Below are positions 9,509 through 19,764 of a stretch of DNA of 64,000 bases, piece by piece. The notes under the pieces are model-generated. The model made no database searches. It was not told the origin of the DNA and was given only the letters and a program-made list of their open reading frames with translations. Where the stretch lies: NCBI GenBank assembly GCA_029203125.1, contig CP119317.1, forward strand, positions 1,984,001 through 2,048,000. The letters run 5' to 3'. How positions within the stretch are numbered: position 1 is the stretch's first letter; every line of letters starts with the position of its first letter. Position numbers and translations under genes: made by a program. This DNA comes from Candidatus Cohnella colombiensis (GTDB lineage: Bacteria > Bacillota > Bacilli > Paenibacillales > Paenibacillaceae).

Positions 9509-10051
9509 TTAAATCTCTTCTACAACGAGGTTGTTGTTAGTAAACACACATATTTCCGAAGCGACTTCCAGAGATGCACGCGCGATTTCTTTCGCTTCCA
9601 TCGATGGAGAATGACGCTTTAAGGCTCTCGCAGCCGACAGGGCAAAGCTCCCACCTGAACCAATTGCCAATATCCCATCATCGGGCTCGATGACTTCCCC
9701 GTTTCCGGACAGCAACAGCATTCCTGTCGCATCAACAACAATCATCATCGCTTCTAGGCGACGTAACACGCGATCTGATCGCCAATCTTTCGCAAGCTCG
9801 ACAGCAGAACGTTGTAAATTACCATGATGCTCCTCTAGCTTGCCTTCAAACTTTTCGAACAATGTGATTGCGTCTGCAACCGAACCTGCAAAACCAGCGA
9901 GTACTTGGCCACGGTACAATCTTCGAACCTTTTTCGCAGTGTTTTTCATAATCATGCTGTTTCCGAATGTCACTTGTCCGTCACCCGCAATTGCGCCTTT
10001 ACCATTATGACGAATTGCGCATATTGTCGTTGCATGAAAGCTCATATCCAT
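9509..10051 (-). CDS. hslV: ATP-dependent protease peptidase subunit HslV (ClpQ)
   Basis: 180 residues; proteasome-beta-like Ntn hydrolase that forms the proteolytic double ring of HslUV. The family core [23 protein letters not shown] is near the N-terminus, followed by [14 protein letters not shown] at about residues 135-150. As in B. subtilis CodW, residues precede the usual Thr1 (MDMSFHATT rather than MTT). CodW has been described as using an N-terminal Ser; the Ser at position 4 here may be the mature N-terminus. AGGGAGGT lies 6 nt before the ATG. xerC, normally just upstream, is missing. Confidence 0.96.
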   Translation of the reverse strand: MDMSFHATTICAIRHNGKGAIAGDGQVTFGNSMIMKNTAKKVRRLYRGQVLAGFAGSVADAITLFEKFEGKLEEHHGNLQRSAVELAKDWRSDRVLRRLEAMMIVVDATGMLLLSGNGEVIEPDDGILAIGSGGSFALSAARALKRHSPSMEAKEIARASLEVASEICVFTNNNLVVEEI

Positions 10052-10114
10052 TTGCTTACCTCCCTAAATAAAGCATCAAAGCAGCAACAACGAAAAATCC
10101 GTTGTCACTGCAAA

Positions 10115-11452
10115 TTACACCGAATAACTTTGATCTTGTGTGAGCTCATTACGCAATACGTCAATCTGTGCTAGCGCCCTTGCAGCAACAGCATCATTTT
10201 TCTCCTTCTTGCTACGCACTCGAAAATCAAGCGGTGGAAAAAGACCGAAGTTCGCATTCATCGGCTGGAAGTGCTTAAAATCAGCTGTTGTAATGTAATT
10301 CGCCATACTGCCTAGCGTCGTATCCACAGGAAGTGTCAAAGGCTCAAGTCCTCTAGCTAGTCGGCCTGCATTTAAACCTGAAATGAGTCCTGAGGCGGCA
10401 GATTCCACATACCCTTCCACACCCGTCATTTGTCCCGCAAAAAACAAATTAGTACGTTGTCTAAATTGGTACGTCGGAAGGAGGAGACTTGGTGAATTAA
10501 TAAATGTATTGCGGTGCATGACACCGTAACGAACGAATTCGGCATTTTCCAATCCTGGAATGAGTGAAAACACTCGCTTCTGTTCCCCCCACTTCAAATG
10601 GGTTTGGAATCCAACAAGGTTATACAGTGTGCCCGCAGCATTATCTTGTCTTAGCTGAATGACTGCATGGGACTTAACGCCTGTACGTGGATCAACTAAA
10701 CCGACTGGCTTCATCGGGCCATATAGCACGGTCTGTTTCCCTCTGCTCGCCATTACTTCGATCGGCATACAGCCTTCAAAATACATTTCCTTCTCGAAAT
10801 CTTTAATTTCAGCTGTTTCGGCAGTAATGAGAGCTTCATAAAACCGCTCGAATTGTTCCTCAGTCATCGGACAATTCAAGTAAGCCGCTTCACCTTTATC
10901 ATATCGAGAAGCAAGAAACACTTTATCCATGTCGATTGAATCTTTCTCGATGATCGGCGCCGCTGCATCGTAGAAATAAAAATATTCCTCGCCCAGCAGT
11001 GACTTAATACTTTCAGAAAGCTCAGGCGAAGTTAACGGTCCTGTAGCGACTACTACAATGCCCTCACTAGGAATTTGTTTAACCTCATCATTCACAACTG
11101 TAATCAGCGGATGCTCTTTCAATCGTGTAGTTACTTCACCTGAAAATCCGTCCCGATCCACCGCAAGTGCTCCACCTGCTGGTACAGCATGCTGATCTGC
11201 ACAGCTCAAAATCAACGAGTCAAGTCTTCGCATCTCTTCCTTTAGCACTCCGACTGCATTCGTTAATCCATTGGCGCGCAAGCTATTGCTACAGACTAGC
11301 TCAGCAAAACTCGATGTATGATGTGCTGGTGTTTGTTTAACAGGACGCATTTCATATAATGTAACGGGAACGCCTTGCTTAGCGATTTGCCAAGCTGCTT
11401 CACTGCCAGCAAGACCTGCACCAATTACAGTTACAGACGTAAGATCATTCAA
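10115..11452 (-). CDS. trmFO: FADH2/folate-dependent tRNA uracil-54 methyltransferase TrmFO
   Basis: 445 residues. It makes m5U54 in the tRNA T-loop using methylene-tetrahydrofolate and FADH2. The FAD-binding Rossmann start [18 protein letters not shown] is at about residues 7-24. Other family motifs are [11 protein letters not shown] at about 52, [12 protein letters not shown] at about 230 and the second FAD-contacting stretch [19 protein letters not shown] at about 340. It lies 28 bp after topA, as in other Bacillales. Confidence 0.97.
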   Translation of the reverse strand: MNDLTSVTVIGAGLAGSEAAWQIAKQGVPVTLYEMRPVKQTPAHHTSSFAELVCSNSLRANGLTNAVGVLKEEMRRLDSLILSCADQHAVPAGGALAVDRDGFSGEVTTRLKEHPLITVVNDEVKQIPSEGIVVVATGPLTSPELSESIKSLLGEEYFYFYDAAAPIIEKDSIDMDKVFLASRYDKGEAAYLNCPMTEEQFERFYEALITAETAEIKDFEKEMYFEGCMPIEVMASRGKQTVLYGPMKPVGLVDPRTGVKSHAVIQLRQDNAAGTLYNLVGFQTHLKWGEQKRVFSLIPGLENAEFVRYGVMHRNTFINSPSLLLPTYQFRQRTNLFFAGQMTGVEGYVESAASGLISGLNAGRLARGLEPLTLPVDTTLGSMANYITTADFKHFQPMNANFGLFPPLDFRVRSKKEKNDAVAARALAQIDVLRNELTQDQSYSV

Positions 11453-11480
11453 AACATTTACCTCCCAAAGCCTAATACGA

Positions 11481-13583
11481 TTAATCTAGAGCCTCATCCG
11501 TTTCCTCTGGCTCCTCTACATGAGTACAAGAAGTACAATGAAGCTTCAGCTCGCCTTTCGCTCTCTTCTCCACCATCATACTGTCACAGCTTGGACAGCG
11601 CTTCACGACTGGTTTATCCCATGATACGAAGTCACATCCAGGATATTGATCGCAACCGTAGAACATCCGGCCCTTTTTACTCCGACGTTCGACAATATGT
11701 CCCTTTCCACATGTCGGACAGAGGACACCGGTTGCCTTAACAATCGGCTTCGTATTACGACAGTCTGGAAATCCTGAGCATGCCAAAAATTTGCCAAAGC
11801 GGCCCATCTTGAACACCATCTGGCTTCCACATTTTTCGCAAATTTCATCAGATGGCTCATCTTTAATTTCAATTTCCTTCATTTCGTCTTCAGCGAATGC
11901 TAGACGCTTCTCGAACGATTCGTAAAAATCCCCAATAACATTAACCCAATTTTGTGTCCCTTCCTCGACATGGTCTAAATCACCTTCCATGTGTGCTGTA
12001 AATTCCGCATCGAGAATTTCAGGGAAAAACTCTTCCATCAATTGAATGACAAGCTCGCCTAATTCAGTAGGTACGAACTTCTTCTCATCAATTGCAACAT
12101 AATATCGCTTCTGAATTGTCTCTAGTGTAGGCGCATACGTACTCGGACGACCTATGCCTAGCTCTTCAAGCGCTCTTACTAGGCGTGCTTCAGTATATCT
12201 GGGAGGAGGTTGTGTAAAATGCTGCTTAGGATCAAGCTCGGTAAGAGACACCTCCTCACCCACTGCTAGCGCTGGCAATAAGCGGTCTTCATCTGTCGTA
12301 CCATCATCATTACCCTCTACATATACCTTTGTAAATCCTGCGAACTTCATCTTCGATCCATTAGCCCGGAAAACAACTGGACCATTATTTAAATCAACAG
12401 TCATCGTATCTAGAATTGCCGATGACATCTGACTAGCAACGAATCGCTCCCAAACGAGCTTATATAGGCGAAGCTGATCCCTAGAGAGGAAAGCTTTCAT
12501 CGATTCAGGGTCACGAAGGATGGATGTTGGACGAATCGCTTCATGCGCATCTTGAGCGTTTGCATTCTTTTTAGCATATACACGAGGCGTTTCTGGAAAG
12601 AAACGATCCCCATACTTCTCTAAAATGAAACCCTTCGCTTCTTCTTGCGCGACTGGGGATATTCTGGTTGAATCTGTACGCATATACGTAATAAGACCAA
12701 CTGTGCCTTCCTTGCCTAACTCGACACCTTCGTATAACTGTTGCGCGATCTGCATCGTCTTAGATGCACGGAAATTCAGCTTGCGAGCCGCTTCTTGCTG
12801 CAATGAGCTCGTAATAAATGGAGGCGATGGATGGCGCATGCGCTCCTTTTCCTTCACTTCACTGATTGCAAAGGCTTGATCTTTAATTTGATCTACAATC
12901 GCTTGCATATCCGCTTCACTATGCAATTCAATCTTCTCGCCATTCAAGGAATGGAACTTCGCTTCGAAGTTCGACTTCCCTTTCATTAGATGAGCGGTAA
13001 TGCTCCAATATTCTTCAGGAATAAACGCTTTGATTTCATTCTCACGGTCATAAATTAATTTCACCGCAACAGACTGAACTCGGCCAGCGCTTAAGCCCTT
13101 CTTCACTTTCTTCCATAATAATGGACTGATCTTATAACCGACTAGACGATCAAGTACACGACGAGCTTGCTGTGCGTTGACGAGGTCCATGTCAATCGGG
13201 CGTGGCGTCTTAAATGCATCTTTAACTGCTTGCTTTGTTATTTCATTAAATACAACGCGGCAAGCATCCTTTTCATCAATTTCCAAGTAGTGTGCCAAAT
13301 GCCAAGCAATCGCTTCGCCTTCACGATCCGGATCGGCTGCCAGATACACTTTTTTCACCTTTTTACTTGCATCTCTTAATTCCTTTAGAATGTTGCCCTT
13401 GCCACGAATCGTGATGTATTTCGGATGAAAGTCGTTTTCAACCTCCACCCCAATTTGACTCTTCGGTAAATCGCGAATATGACCCATGGACGCTTTGACG
13501 ATAAACTTACTTCCAAGGTACTTTCCGATCGTCTTCGCTTTTGCAGGTGATTCTACAATTACTAGCGAGTCTGCCACGGCCAT
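11481..13583 (-). CDS. topA: DNA topoisomerase I
   Basis: 700 residues; relaxes negative supercoils. TOPRIM domain: [17 protein letters not shown] near the N-terminus and the acidic [11 protein letters not shown] at about 84-94. The active-site Tyr is in [14 protein letters not shown] at about 300. The C-terminus has three zinc ribbons: CEKCG...CSGFPDC, CPTCG...CDQYPGC and CPSCD...CTSC, at about 580-690. It lies between dprA and trmFO with short gaps, so cotranscription is likely. Confidence 0.98.
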   Translation of the reverse strand: MAVADSLVIVESPAKAKTIGKYLGSKFIVKASMGHIRDLPKSQIGVEVENDFHPKYITIRGKGNILKELRDASKKVKKVYLAADPDREGEAIAWHLAHYLEIDEKDACRVVFNEITKQAVKDAFKTPRPIDMDLVNAQQARRVLDRLVGYKISPLLWKKVKKGLSAGRVQSVAVKLIYDRENEIKAFIPEEYWSITAHLMKGKSNFEAKFHSLNGEKIELHSEADMQAIVDQIKDQAFAISEVKEKERMRHPSPPFITSSLQQEAARKLNFRASKTMQIAQQLYEGVELGKEGTVGLITYMRTDSTRISPVAQEEAKGFILEKYGDRFFPETPRVYAKKNANAQDAHEAIRPTSILRDPESMKAFLSRDQLRLYKLVWERFVASQMSSAILDTMTVDLNNGPVVFRANGSKMKFAGFTKVYVEGNDDGTTDEDRLLPALAVGEEVSLTELDPKQHFTQPPPRYTEARLVRALEELGIGRPSTYAPTLETIQKRYYVAIDEKKFVPTELGELVIQLMEEFFPEILDAEFTAHMEGDLDHVEEGTQNWVNVIGDFYESFEKRLAFAEDEMKEIEIKDEPSDEICEKCGSQMVFKMGRFGKFLACSGFPDCRNTKPIVKATGVLCPTCGKGHIVERRSKKGRMFYGCDQYPGCDFVSWDKPVVKRCPSCDSMMVEKRAKGELKLHCTSCTHVEEPEETDEALD

Positions 13584-13631
13584 TCCTCCTCTCCTACGGT
13601 CGACAAGTCCTGATGAGCAGACTTATGCTCT

Positions 13632-14831
13632 TTAAAGGACATTATATACAGAACCGGGTTGCTGGTGAATTCGTCTTTTTATTGTTAAAGATAGCAGAAC
13701 CGAGTGTAAATGTCCAAACGACATCCCAGATTTGTCCACTATTTCATCTATAGAGAGCGGTTCATTGTGCAAAATATCATAGATGAGCTGCTCGTTTGGC
13801 GTTAACTTTTCCCCTTCACTGCCTATAAGACGCTTTGTTGAATGTTCCTTTGCGGCGCTTCCGTTTATGTCTATATCATGCTGATAGACAAAGAATATAT
13901 CACTCTCGTCGAGTACAGGGTAAGCTCCTTGGCGAAAATAATCGAGAGCACCTTGACTACTGGGTGAAGTTACCGGACCCGGTACGATAAACACATCCCG
14001 ATTATATCCCATCGCTAAGTCTGCTGTAATTAGTGCGCCACTTTTCAGAGCGGCTTCTACAACGATAACTCCGCGAGATAATGCGGCGATAATCCGATTG
14101 CGCATCGGAAACATCCCTTTATGAAGCTTTGTGCCTGGAGCTACCTCAGTTACGATTAAACCCTTTTGTGCAATTTGCTCATAAAGTTGGCGATTTTCTG
14201 GAGGATAGCATTGATTGATAGGTGAAGCCATTACGGCAATCGTACCGTATTCGCCCCGCAGCGCCCCAATGTGCGCCGCTGTATCAATTCCCCTAGCTAA
14301 TCCGCTCACAATCGTCAACCGATTCGCGCAGCGGGCTGAGAGCTCCTCAGCAACTTTGCGTCCGTACGCTGTCGCTAAGCGCGTACCGACTACACCAATA
14401 CATAGCTGAGCGGTCAGCTTCCAATTCCCTTTATAATACAAAACCCAGGGCGGATCAGCAATTTCTCGAAGAAGTGGTGGATAACCTTCATCCAAATAGG
14501 TCACCAATTGAACCTCATGCTTAAGATGCCATTGGACTCTACTAGCGAGCACATCAGGTCGAAAGCTTGCAACGATCGCACTTGCTTGTTCCGGCTTTGC
14601 ACCAAGCTCCCGCCACTCGCCTTCACGCAATTTCGATGCATCACTTAACGATGGATATAGCAACTGGTACCCTTGGTCTACTATTTTTCGAATTGTGGCG
14701 TTTCCGATCCCTTCCGTTTCGTGCAACACAATTAAAGATTCACGAGTTATACCTGATTGTATTACGTGCTCGAATATCGGTGGTTTCACTTCTTGCTCTG
14801 GCTTGATCCGATCTGGTCTTACAATACTCAT
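13632..14831 (-). CDS. dprA: DNA processing protein DprA
   Basis: 399 residues. DprA binds incoming single-stranded DNA during transformation and loads RecA. An N-terminal helical/HhH-like segment (about 25-90) precedes the Rossmann-like core: CIGVVGTRLATAYGRKVAE at about 144-162, SGLARGIDTAAHIGAL at about 175-190, then GVIVVEAALKSGALITADLA at about 250-270. A C-terminal winged-helix (about 340-395, LSIDEIVDKSGMSFGHLHSVL) is the usual DML1-type tail. It begins the dprA-topA-trmFO-hslVU-codY block, with the sucD terminator upstream. Confidence 0.95.
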   Translation of the reverse strand: MSIVRPDRIKPEQEVKPPIFEHVIQSGITRESLIVLHETEGIGNATIRKIVDQGYQLLYPSLSDASKLREGEWRELGAKPEQASAIVASFRPDVLASRVQWHLKHEVQLVTYLDEGYPPLLREIADPPWVLYYKGNWKLTAQLCIGVVGTRLATAYGRKVAEELSARCANRLTIVSGLARGIDTAAHIGALRGEYGTIAVMASPINQCYPPENRQLYEQIAQKGLIVTEVAPGTKLHKGMFPMRNRIIAALSRGVIVVEAALKSGALITADLAMGYNRDVFIVPGPVTSPSSQGALDYFRQGAYPVLDESDIFFVYQHDIDINGSAAKEHSTKRLIGSEGEKLTPNEQLIYDILHNEPLSIDEIVDKSGMSFGHLHSVLLSLTIKRRIHQQPGSVYNVL

Positions 14832-14855
14832 TCCTCACACCTCTTCTAGAACAAA

Positions 14856-14904
14856 AATAAAAGCAGCCCTCCACGCCCTCCTGTGAGGGTGCGGAAGGCT
14901 GCTT
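14856..14904 (-). terminator. Intrinsic terminator after sucD
   Basis: Minus-strand hairpin with arms AAGCAGCCTTCCGCACCCTC and GAGGGCGTGGAGGGCTGCTT around loop ACAG, followed by TTATTTTTG. It lies 40 bp past the sucD stop and ends the sucCD transcript before dprA. Confidence 0.85.
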
Positions 14905-14943
14905 GCCTATCCGTTGTTATTATTGAATGGTACAACTATACCA

Positions 14944-15870
14944 TTAAGATTTGCATTTTTCTAGCATACCGCGCTCTTCGAGCACAGATACGAGTGTCGA
15001 ACCCATGTCTGATGGTGTCGGAGCTACACGAATGCCACATGCTTCGAGTACTGAAATTTTTTCCGCTGCTGTACCTTTACCACCAGAAATAATTGCACCC
15101 GCATGTCCCATACGTTTGCCCGCTGGAGCAGTCGCACCGCCGATAAAGCCTACAACAGGCTTCGTCATATTTGCCTTAACCCATTCTGCTGCTTCTTCCT
15201 CCGCAGTTCCGCCAATTTCCCCGATCATAATGACCGCGTAAGTGTCCGGATCTTCGTTGAATAGCTTCAGAATGTCGACAAATTCCGAGCCCTTGACAGG
15301 ATCTCCACCAATACCAACAGCACTTGATTGTCCGATACCGACCGAAGTGAGTTGATGAACAGCCTCATACGTTAGCGTTCCCGAACGGGAAACGACACCG
15401 ACGTGACCCTTCTTATGAATATAGCCAGGCATGATTCCGATCTTAATCTCGTCTGGTGTAATTACACCAGGGCAGTTCGGACCGATCAGACGCGTTTTCT
15501 TGCCTTCCATATAACGCATCACTTTAACCATGTCTAGAACAGGAATTCCTTCAGTAATACAGATAACGAGATCAAGCTCTGCATCTACTGCCTCAAGAAT
15601 TGCATCTGCCGCGAACGGCGGTGCAACGTAGACAACCGATGCAGTTGCACCTGTTGCTGCAACCGCGTCGGAAACTGTATTAAATACAGGTAATGACACT
15701 GTGTTGCCATTCTCTAATGTAATATCAACGTTCGTGCCGCCTTTGCCCGGCGTTACGCCGCCGACCATCTGCGTACCATAATCCAAAGCACCCTTGGCGT
15801 GGAACAAGCCCGTTGCGCCCGTAATGCCTTGGGTAATCACCTTGGTGTTTTTATCGATCAAAATACTCAT
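14944..15870 (-). CDS. sucD: Succinate-CoA ligase [ADP-forming] subunit alpha
   Basis: 308 residues. TCA-cycle enzyme, alpha subunit of succinyl-CoA synthetase. The CoA-binding Rossmann start is [20 protein letters not shown] at about 9-28. The succinyl-CoA ligase signature [15 protein letters not shown] is at about 160. The phosphorylated His lies in [16 protein letters not shown] at about 250-265. It is 31 bp downstream of sucC in the usual pair. Confidence 0.98.
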   Translation of the reverse strand: MSILIDKNTKVITQGITGATGLFHAKGALDYGTQMVGGVTPGKGGTNVDITLENGNTVSLPVFNTVSDAVAATGATASVVYVAPPFAADAILEAVDAELDLVICITEGIPVLDMVKVMRYMEGKKTRLIGPNCPGVITPDEIKIGIMPGYIHKKGHVGVVSRSGTLTYEAVHQLTSVGIGQSSAVGIGGDPVKGSEFVDILKLFNEDPDTYAVIMIGEIGGTAEEEAAEWVKANMTKPVVGFIGGATAPAGKRMGHAGAIISGGKGTAAEKISVLEACGIRVAPTPSDMGSTLVSVLEERGMLEKCKS

Positions 15871-15901
15871 GATTTCACACTCCTCGGTCGTTAGTCCCTA
15901 G

Positions 15902-17062
15902 TCATTTCACGAGCGACACGATTTTTTGCGCGCCGTCCGACATCGAATCTGCAGCTACAATGTTCAAGCCTGAGCTATTCAAAATTTCTTTACCTTTAGC
16001 TACGTTAGTGCCTTCTAGACGAACAACAAGTGGTCGATCTAGACCAAGTTCGCGAACCGCAGCAACGACACCCTCTGCGATAATATCGCACTTCATAATG
16101 CCACCAAAGATGTTAACGAAAATTCCTTTTACATTGTGATCCATCAGGATAATCTTAAAAGCTTCCGTTACTTTATCCTTCGTTGCGCCGCCACCTACGT
16201 CCAGGAAGTTCGCAGGCTCGCCACCAAAGTATTTAATGATGTCCATCGTAGCCATTGCAAGACCAGCGCCATTGACCATACAGCCAATGTTGCCATCTAA
16301 TGCAATGTACGAGAGATCAAACTTGGAAGCTTGGATTTCCTTCTCATCTTCTTCATCCAAGTCACGAAGTTCGACAATATCCTTATGACGGAATAGCGCA
16401 TTGGAGTCGAAGTTGAGCTTCGCATCAAGTGCCATAACATCGCCGGAGCCTGTTATAACTAAGGGATTGATCTCTGCAATTGAGCAATCTTTGTCCTCGA
16501 ACGCTTTGTATAATGCGAGCATGAACTTGACCGCTTTATTTACAAGCTCTCCAGGAATATTGATGTCATAAGCCAATTTGCGCGCTTGGAAAACTTGCAA
16601 ACCAAGAGCAGGGTCTACGACAACTTTAATGATCTTCTCAGGGGAATGAGCCGCAACTTCCTCAATGTCCATACCGCCCTCTTCAGATCCCATCATGACA
16701 ACGCGGCCAGTGCCACGGTCAACAACGACACCGATATAATATTCTTTCTTAATGTCGCAGCCTTCTTCGATCAATAGGCGCTTCACTTCTTTACCTTCTG
16801 GACCTGTTTGGTGTGTAACGAGTACTTTACCAAGCAATTCCTGTGCGTAGCTCGCGACATCGTCGACACTCTTCGCAATTTTTACACCGCCAGCTTTACC
16901 GCGACCGCCAGCGTGAATTTGCGCCTTAACGACGGTTACAGGGCTAGCAAGCTCCTTCGCTGCATTGACAGCCTCCTCGACTGTAAACGCAACTTTGCCA
17001 CGTGGCACGTTAACGCCATACTGTCTTAAGACTTCCTTGCCTTGATACTCATGAATATTCAT
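15902..17062 (-). CDS. sucC: Succinate-CoA ligase [ADP-forming] subunit beta
   Basis: 386 residues. Beta subunit with an ATP-grasp domain: [16 protein letters not shown] at the start, nucleotide-binding [18 protein letters not shown] at about 44-61, [20 protein letters not shown] at about 195-214, and the C-terminal ligase domain with [20 protein letters not shown] at about 262-281. GGGAGG precedes the ATG by about 10 nt. An extended -10 promoter lies about 50 bp upstream. Confidence 0.98.
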   Translation of the reverse strand: MNIHEYQGKEVLRQYGVNVPRGKVAFTVEEAVNAAKELASPVTVVKAQIHAGGRGKAGGVKIAKSVDDVASYAQELLGKVLVTHQTGPEGKEVKRLLIEEGCDIKKEYYIGVVVDRGTGRVVMMGSEEGGMDIEEVAAHSPEKIIKVVVDPALGLQVFQARKLAYDINIPGELVNKAVKFMLALYKAFEDKDCSIAEINPLVITGSGDVMALDAKLNFDSNALFRHKDIVELRDLDEEDEKEIQASKFDLSYIALDGNIGCMVNGAGLAMATMDIIKYFGGEPANFLDVGGGATKDKVTEAFKIILMDHNVKGIFVNIFGGIMKCDIIAEGVVAAVRELGLDRPLVVRLEGTNVAKGKEILNSSGLNIVAADSMSDGAQKIVSLVK

Positions 17063-17112
17063 GATCCAAGCATCCTCCCGTTCAGTAAAAGCTATGTACC
17101 AAAACCTCTACT

Positions 17113-17121
17113 ATTGTATCA
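17113..17121 (-). promoter_or_regulatory. sucCD promoter, extended -10
   Basis: Minus strand reads GTGATACAAT: an extended -10 (TG-A-TACAAT). No good -35 is present at 17 bp, as is common for extended -10 promoters. The inferred start is near 17105, about 40 nt before the sucC ATG. Confidence 0.55.
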
Positions 17122-17179
17122 CTTTTTTTGACGGCATTCCTCTATTTTTCATCAATATTTTAGTTCAAAATAGCAATGG

Positions 17180-17202
17180 TTTCATCTCACTGTGAGATGA
17201 AA
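17180..17202. promoter_or_regulatory. 23-bp perfect palindrome between sucC and comM
   Basis: Two 11-bp arms, TTTCATCTCAC and GTGAGATGAAA, flank a single T. There is no T-run on either side, so it is not a terminator. It lies about 65 bp upstream of the sucC -10 and about 80 bp upstream of the comM -35. The layout fits an operator for a dimeric regulator, but the motif does not match cre, CcpC or CodY sites that I know. Confidence 0.5.
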
Positions 17203-17281
17203 GGGATAATTGACAGTATTTTAGTGGCATATTGGTTTGAAATGCGACTTTATCTTCCTCGTTGCTTACGCTTTCCAATCA

Positions 17282-17310
17282 TTGACAGCATTATCCATAT
17301 GAAGTAGACT
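17282..17310 (+). promoter_or_regulatory. comM promoter, sigma-A type
   Basis: TTGACA (17282-17287), a 17-bp spacer, then TAGACT (17305-17310). The predicted start near 17317 leaves a leader of about 70 nt that is mostly the hairpin at 17339-17385. Confidence 0.65.
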
Positions 17311-17338
17311 AAGCTCAATTAGAGAACGCACGGAAAGG

Positions 17339-17385
17339 AAGCACCTTTCTCTCGTACAATTACGACGGAGGAAGGTGCTTTTTTG
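17339..17385 (+). terminator. Terminator-like hairpin in the comM leader, covering its ribosome binding site
   Basis: Arms AAGCACCTTTC and GGAAGGTGCTT, closed by a 24-nt region, followed by six T. The hairpin ends three bases before the comM ATG at 17388. The only Shine-Dalgarno sequence for comM (GGAGGAAGG, 17367-17375) lies in the 3' arm. It would therefore both stop transcription and hide the ribosome binding site; an attenuator is the natural reading. Confidence 0.65.
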
Positions 17386-17387
17386 TT

Positions 17388-18953
17388 ATGTATGTCAAAT
17401 TGTTGAGCGCAAGCGTATTCGGAATAGAAGGACGCTTTATCGAGGTTGAGGTAGATATTTGCTCAGGGTTGCCCCAAGTCAGTGTTGTTGGACTTCCCGA
17501 CTCCGCAGTACGTGAATCTGTCGAGCGTGTTCGGGCAGCCATTAAAAATGGCGGGATGAAGTTCCCTATGGATCGCATTACAATTAATCTCGCACCAGCA
17601 GATTTACGTAAGGAAGGTAGTGCCTTCGATCTCGCGATTGCAGCAGGCATTCTATGCGCAAGCGGTCAGGTGAGTCCGCAGTTGCTAGAGGATACGCTAT
17701 TCATTGGTGAGCTCGCCTTGAATGGTTCAGTGAGAAATGTGCCTGGCGTGCTGCCCATGACGGAATTAGCAAGACGTGCAGGGGTTCGAAGAGTGATTGT
17801 CCCAAAGGACGCAGTTGTTGAAGCATCTCTAATTAACGGAATTGATGTTTTCGGAATTGCATCATTGGATGACTGGGTGAGCGGAACGTTAATAATGAAG
17901 CAACGTGGTCGTAGTCTTGTTAATACTGATAAAGAACGCCATCTTGAACCTTCATCTTTAGATGAGGATAATGCACAGACCGTTCATCAGCTTGATCTAA
18001 GCGATGTAGTTGGACAAACCCAAGGGAAACGGGCATTGCTCGTTTCCGCAGCAGGCATGCATAACATTATGTTCATAGGACCTCCTGGGACCGGTAAGAC
18101 GATGCTCTGCAGGAGATTGCCAACCATTATGCCACCACTAGATGATGAAGAGGCATTAACCGTAACGAAAATTTTCAGCGTTTGCGGCAAGCTAAGTAAT
18201 GGCCATGCAGGACTTATTCGAAAGCGACCTTTTCGTGCTCCGCATCACTCGATTTCAACCGCAGGTTTAATCGGGGGTGGCTCCATTCCGAAACCCGGAG
18301 AAGTGACATTATCCCATCATGGCATTCTTTTTCTTGATGAGATGCCAGAATTTTCACGCACCGCCCTCGAAGCACTTCGTCAGCCACTAGAGGATCGTGA
18401 AGTGATGATCGGACGCGTGCGCGGCGTATGCCAATTCCCAGCTCGATTCATGCTCGCTGCGAGCATGAATCCTTGTCCGTGTGGTTATTCGGGTGGAACG
18501 AGTGAAGATCGAGTGTGCACATGCTCACCTGCAGCAATTAGTCGTTATCGCGCGCGCATGTCTGGACCGCTAGCGGATCGCCTGGATTTACAGGTGGAGC
18601 TGCCGAGGCAATCCGTTCGTACCCAAGAGAAGGATGGCTTGACCTTGACCTCGTTGCAGGCGCGCGAGCAAGTCATTGAAGCAGCGTCCCGGCAACGATT
18701 GCGCTATTGCAACCGCGGAATTCGTTGGAACTCCGAGCTTCAGGGTCCACTACTCCAACAATATACGAAGCTTTCAACCGATGCAGAAGATTTACTTCAC
18801 CTAGTCTATAATCAACTGGGTCTAAGCTTTCGCGCACATGATCGCATTCTTAAAATGTCGCGAACGATTGCCGATTTATCGGGACGAGAAACGATCTGCT
18901 CTGATGATGTAGCGGAGGCGATCAGCTATCGGTGTTTAGATACGCTCACTTAG
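17388..18953 (+). CDS. comM: YifB/ComM-family Mg-chelatase-like AAA+ ATPase
   Basis: 521 residues. ComM is a hexameric helicase that promotes branch migration during natural transformation in Gram-negatives; the role in Bacillales is less clear. An N-terminal Lon-protease-like fold (LLSASVFGIEGRFIEVEVDI, then LPQVSVVGLPDSAVRESVERV) leads to the Mg-chelatase ATPase: Walker A GPPGTGKTMLCRRLP at about 229-243, Walker B GILFLDEMPEFSR at about 311-323, and a zinc-site-like CPCGYSG...CTCSP at about 364-384. The start MYVKLLSASVFGIEG matches the family. It is divergent from sucC, and its leader carries a terminator-like hairpin. Confidence 0.93.
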   Translation: MYVKLLSASVFGIEGRFIEVEVDICSGLPQVSVVGLPDSAVRESVERVRAAIKNGGMKFPMDRITINLAPADLRKEGSAFDLAIAAGILCASGQVSPQLLEDTLFIGELALNGSVRNVPGVLPMTELARRAGVRRVIVPKDAVVEASLINGIDVFGIASLDDWVSGTLIMKQRGRSLVNTDKERHLEPSSLDEDNAQTVHQLDLSDVVGQTQGKRALLVSAAGMHNIMFIGPPGTGKTMLCRRLPTIMPPLDDEEALTVTKIFSVCGKLSNGHAGLIRKRPFRAPHHSISTAGLIGGGSIPKPGEVTLSHHGILFLDEMPEFSRTALEALRQPLEDREVMIGRVRGVCQFPARFMLAASMNPCPCGYSGGTSEDRVCTCSPAAISRYRARMSGPLADRLDLQVELPRQSVRTQEKDGLTLTSLQAREQVIEAASRQRLRYCNRGIRWNSELQGPLLQQYTKLSTDAEDLLHLVYNQLGLSFRAHDRILKMSRTIADLSGRETICSDDVAEAISYRCLDTLT

Positions 18954-19051
18954 ACAGATATGAGTTAATTTGTTCCAATTTTCCCACATGAAGAGCACCA
19001 AATTTCAACTTTTTTTGAAGCATCGTGGAGTCCGGAAGAAATGTAACAGCC

Positions 19052-19080
19052 TTGACTCAGTAAACCAATCATATTACTAT
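19052..19080 (+). promoter_or_regulatory. Sigma-A-type promoter for the small membrane protein
   Basis: TTGACT (19052-19057), 17-bp spacer, TACTAT (19075-19080). The downstream gene begins about 80 nt after the predicted start. Confidence 0.55.
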
Positions 19081-19168
19081 TAATAAAGGTAGATCACTAG
19101 GTAAGCACGATATACACCTCGCCTTGATCTACTTAATTACTAAATCTGTTTCAGAAGGAGGTGCGAAT

Positions 19169-19531
19169 ATGAAGCTCCAAAGACTAGGTCCTTCCAGAAA
19201 CCGTGGCATACATCTAATTGTGATACTTATGTTTATAATCAGTCTATCATTCATGTCGGTCCAACAGATTGAGATGCGTGAGACAGCGCAAAACTCCTCT
19301 AAGATTTCCGCAGAGAAAAATTTCAAGTCAGTTGTTACGAAGCCTCGCCATGTTGCTTCCACTCTAAGAATCGTCTGGACACCGACGATGATATTTAGTG
19401 CGCTCATTCTTTTGCTTGTCGCGATCGTCCTTCTCCTCACGACCCCTGTATACAAAAGTTTATCCTCTATTTCACTAATCATTAAACGCTTATTCCTAAT
19501 GCCTATTAAATTCACATCCACATCCATCTAA
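19169..19531 (+). CDS. Small two-helix membrane protein of unknown function
   Basis: 120 residues from an ATG at 19169, which has a near-perfect ribosome site (AGAAGGAGGTG) 5 nt upstream. The longer frame from 19124 lacks one. Two hydrophobic helices are visible: about residues 14-33 (IHLIVILMFIISLSFMSV) and about 75-94 (MIFSALILLLVAIVLLLTT). A basic/polar loop lies between, and the tail is Ser-rich and basic. I do not recognise a family. The opposite strand is also open for 132 codons but has no ribosome site. A sigma-A-like promoter at 19052-19080 supports expression. Confidence 0.6.
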   Translation: MKLQRLGPSRNRGIHLIVILMFIISLSFMSVQQIEMRETAQNSSKISAEKNFKSVVTKPRHVASTLRIVWTPTMIFSALILLLVAIVLLLTTPVYKSLSSISLIIKRLFLMPIKFTSTSI

Positions 19532-19764
19532 CCCCTTGAAATCCCTCTGCTTTACTAACACTCTATTTGCGTATGTTTATTGATCTGCTTATAACCATCT
19601 TTTTTAATACCCTTATTTAGTTATGCCCATGTAACCTGTCGAACAATAACTACGACAGAGTACTGTTTGCTATACCCAAAATTGACTTCCTCTTGTCGGT
19701 AATTCTGTATCCAAACTTTTACACAAAATTAGCACTTATACAATTACGAAGGGAGTTGAATTGA

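Noticed and set aside
19129..19527. 132-codon minus frame opposite the small membrane protein
   Set aside because: The plus frame has an AGAAGGAGGTG ribosome site and promoter; the minus frame has neither.
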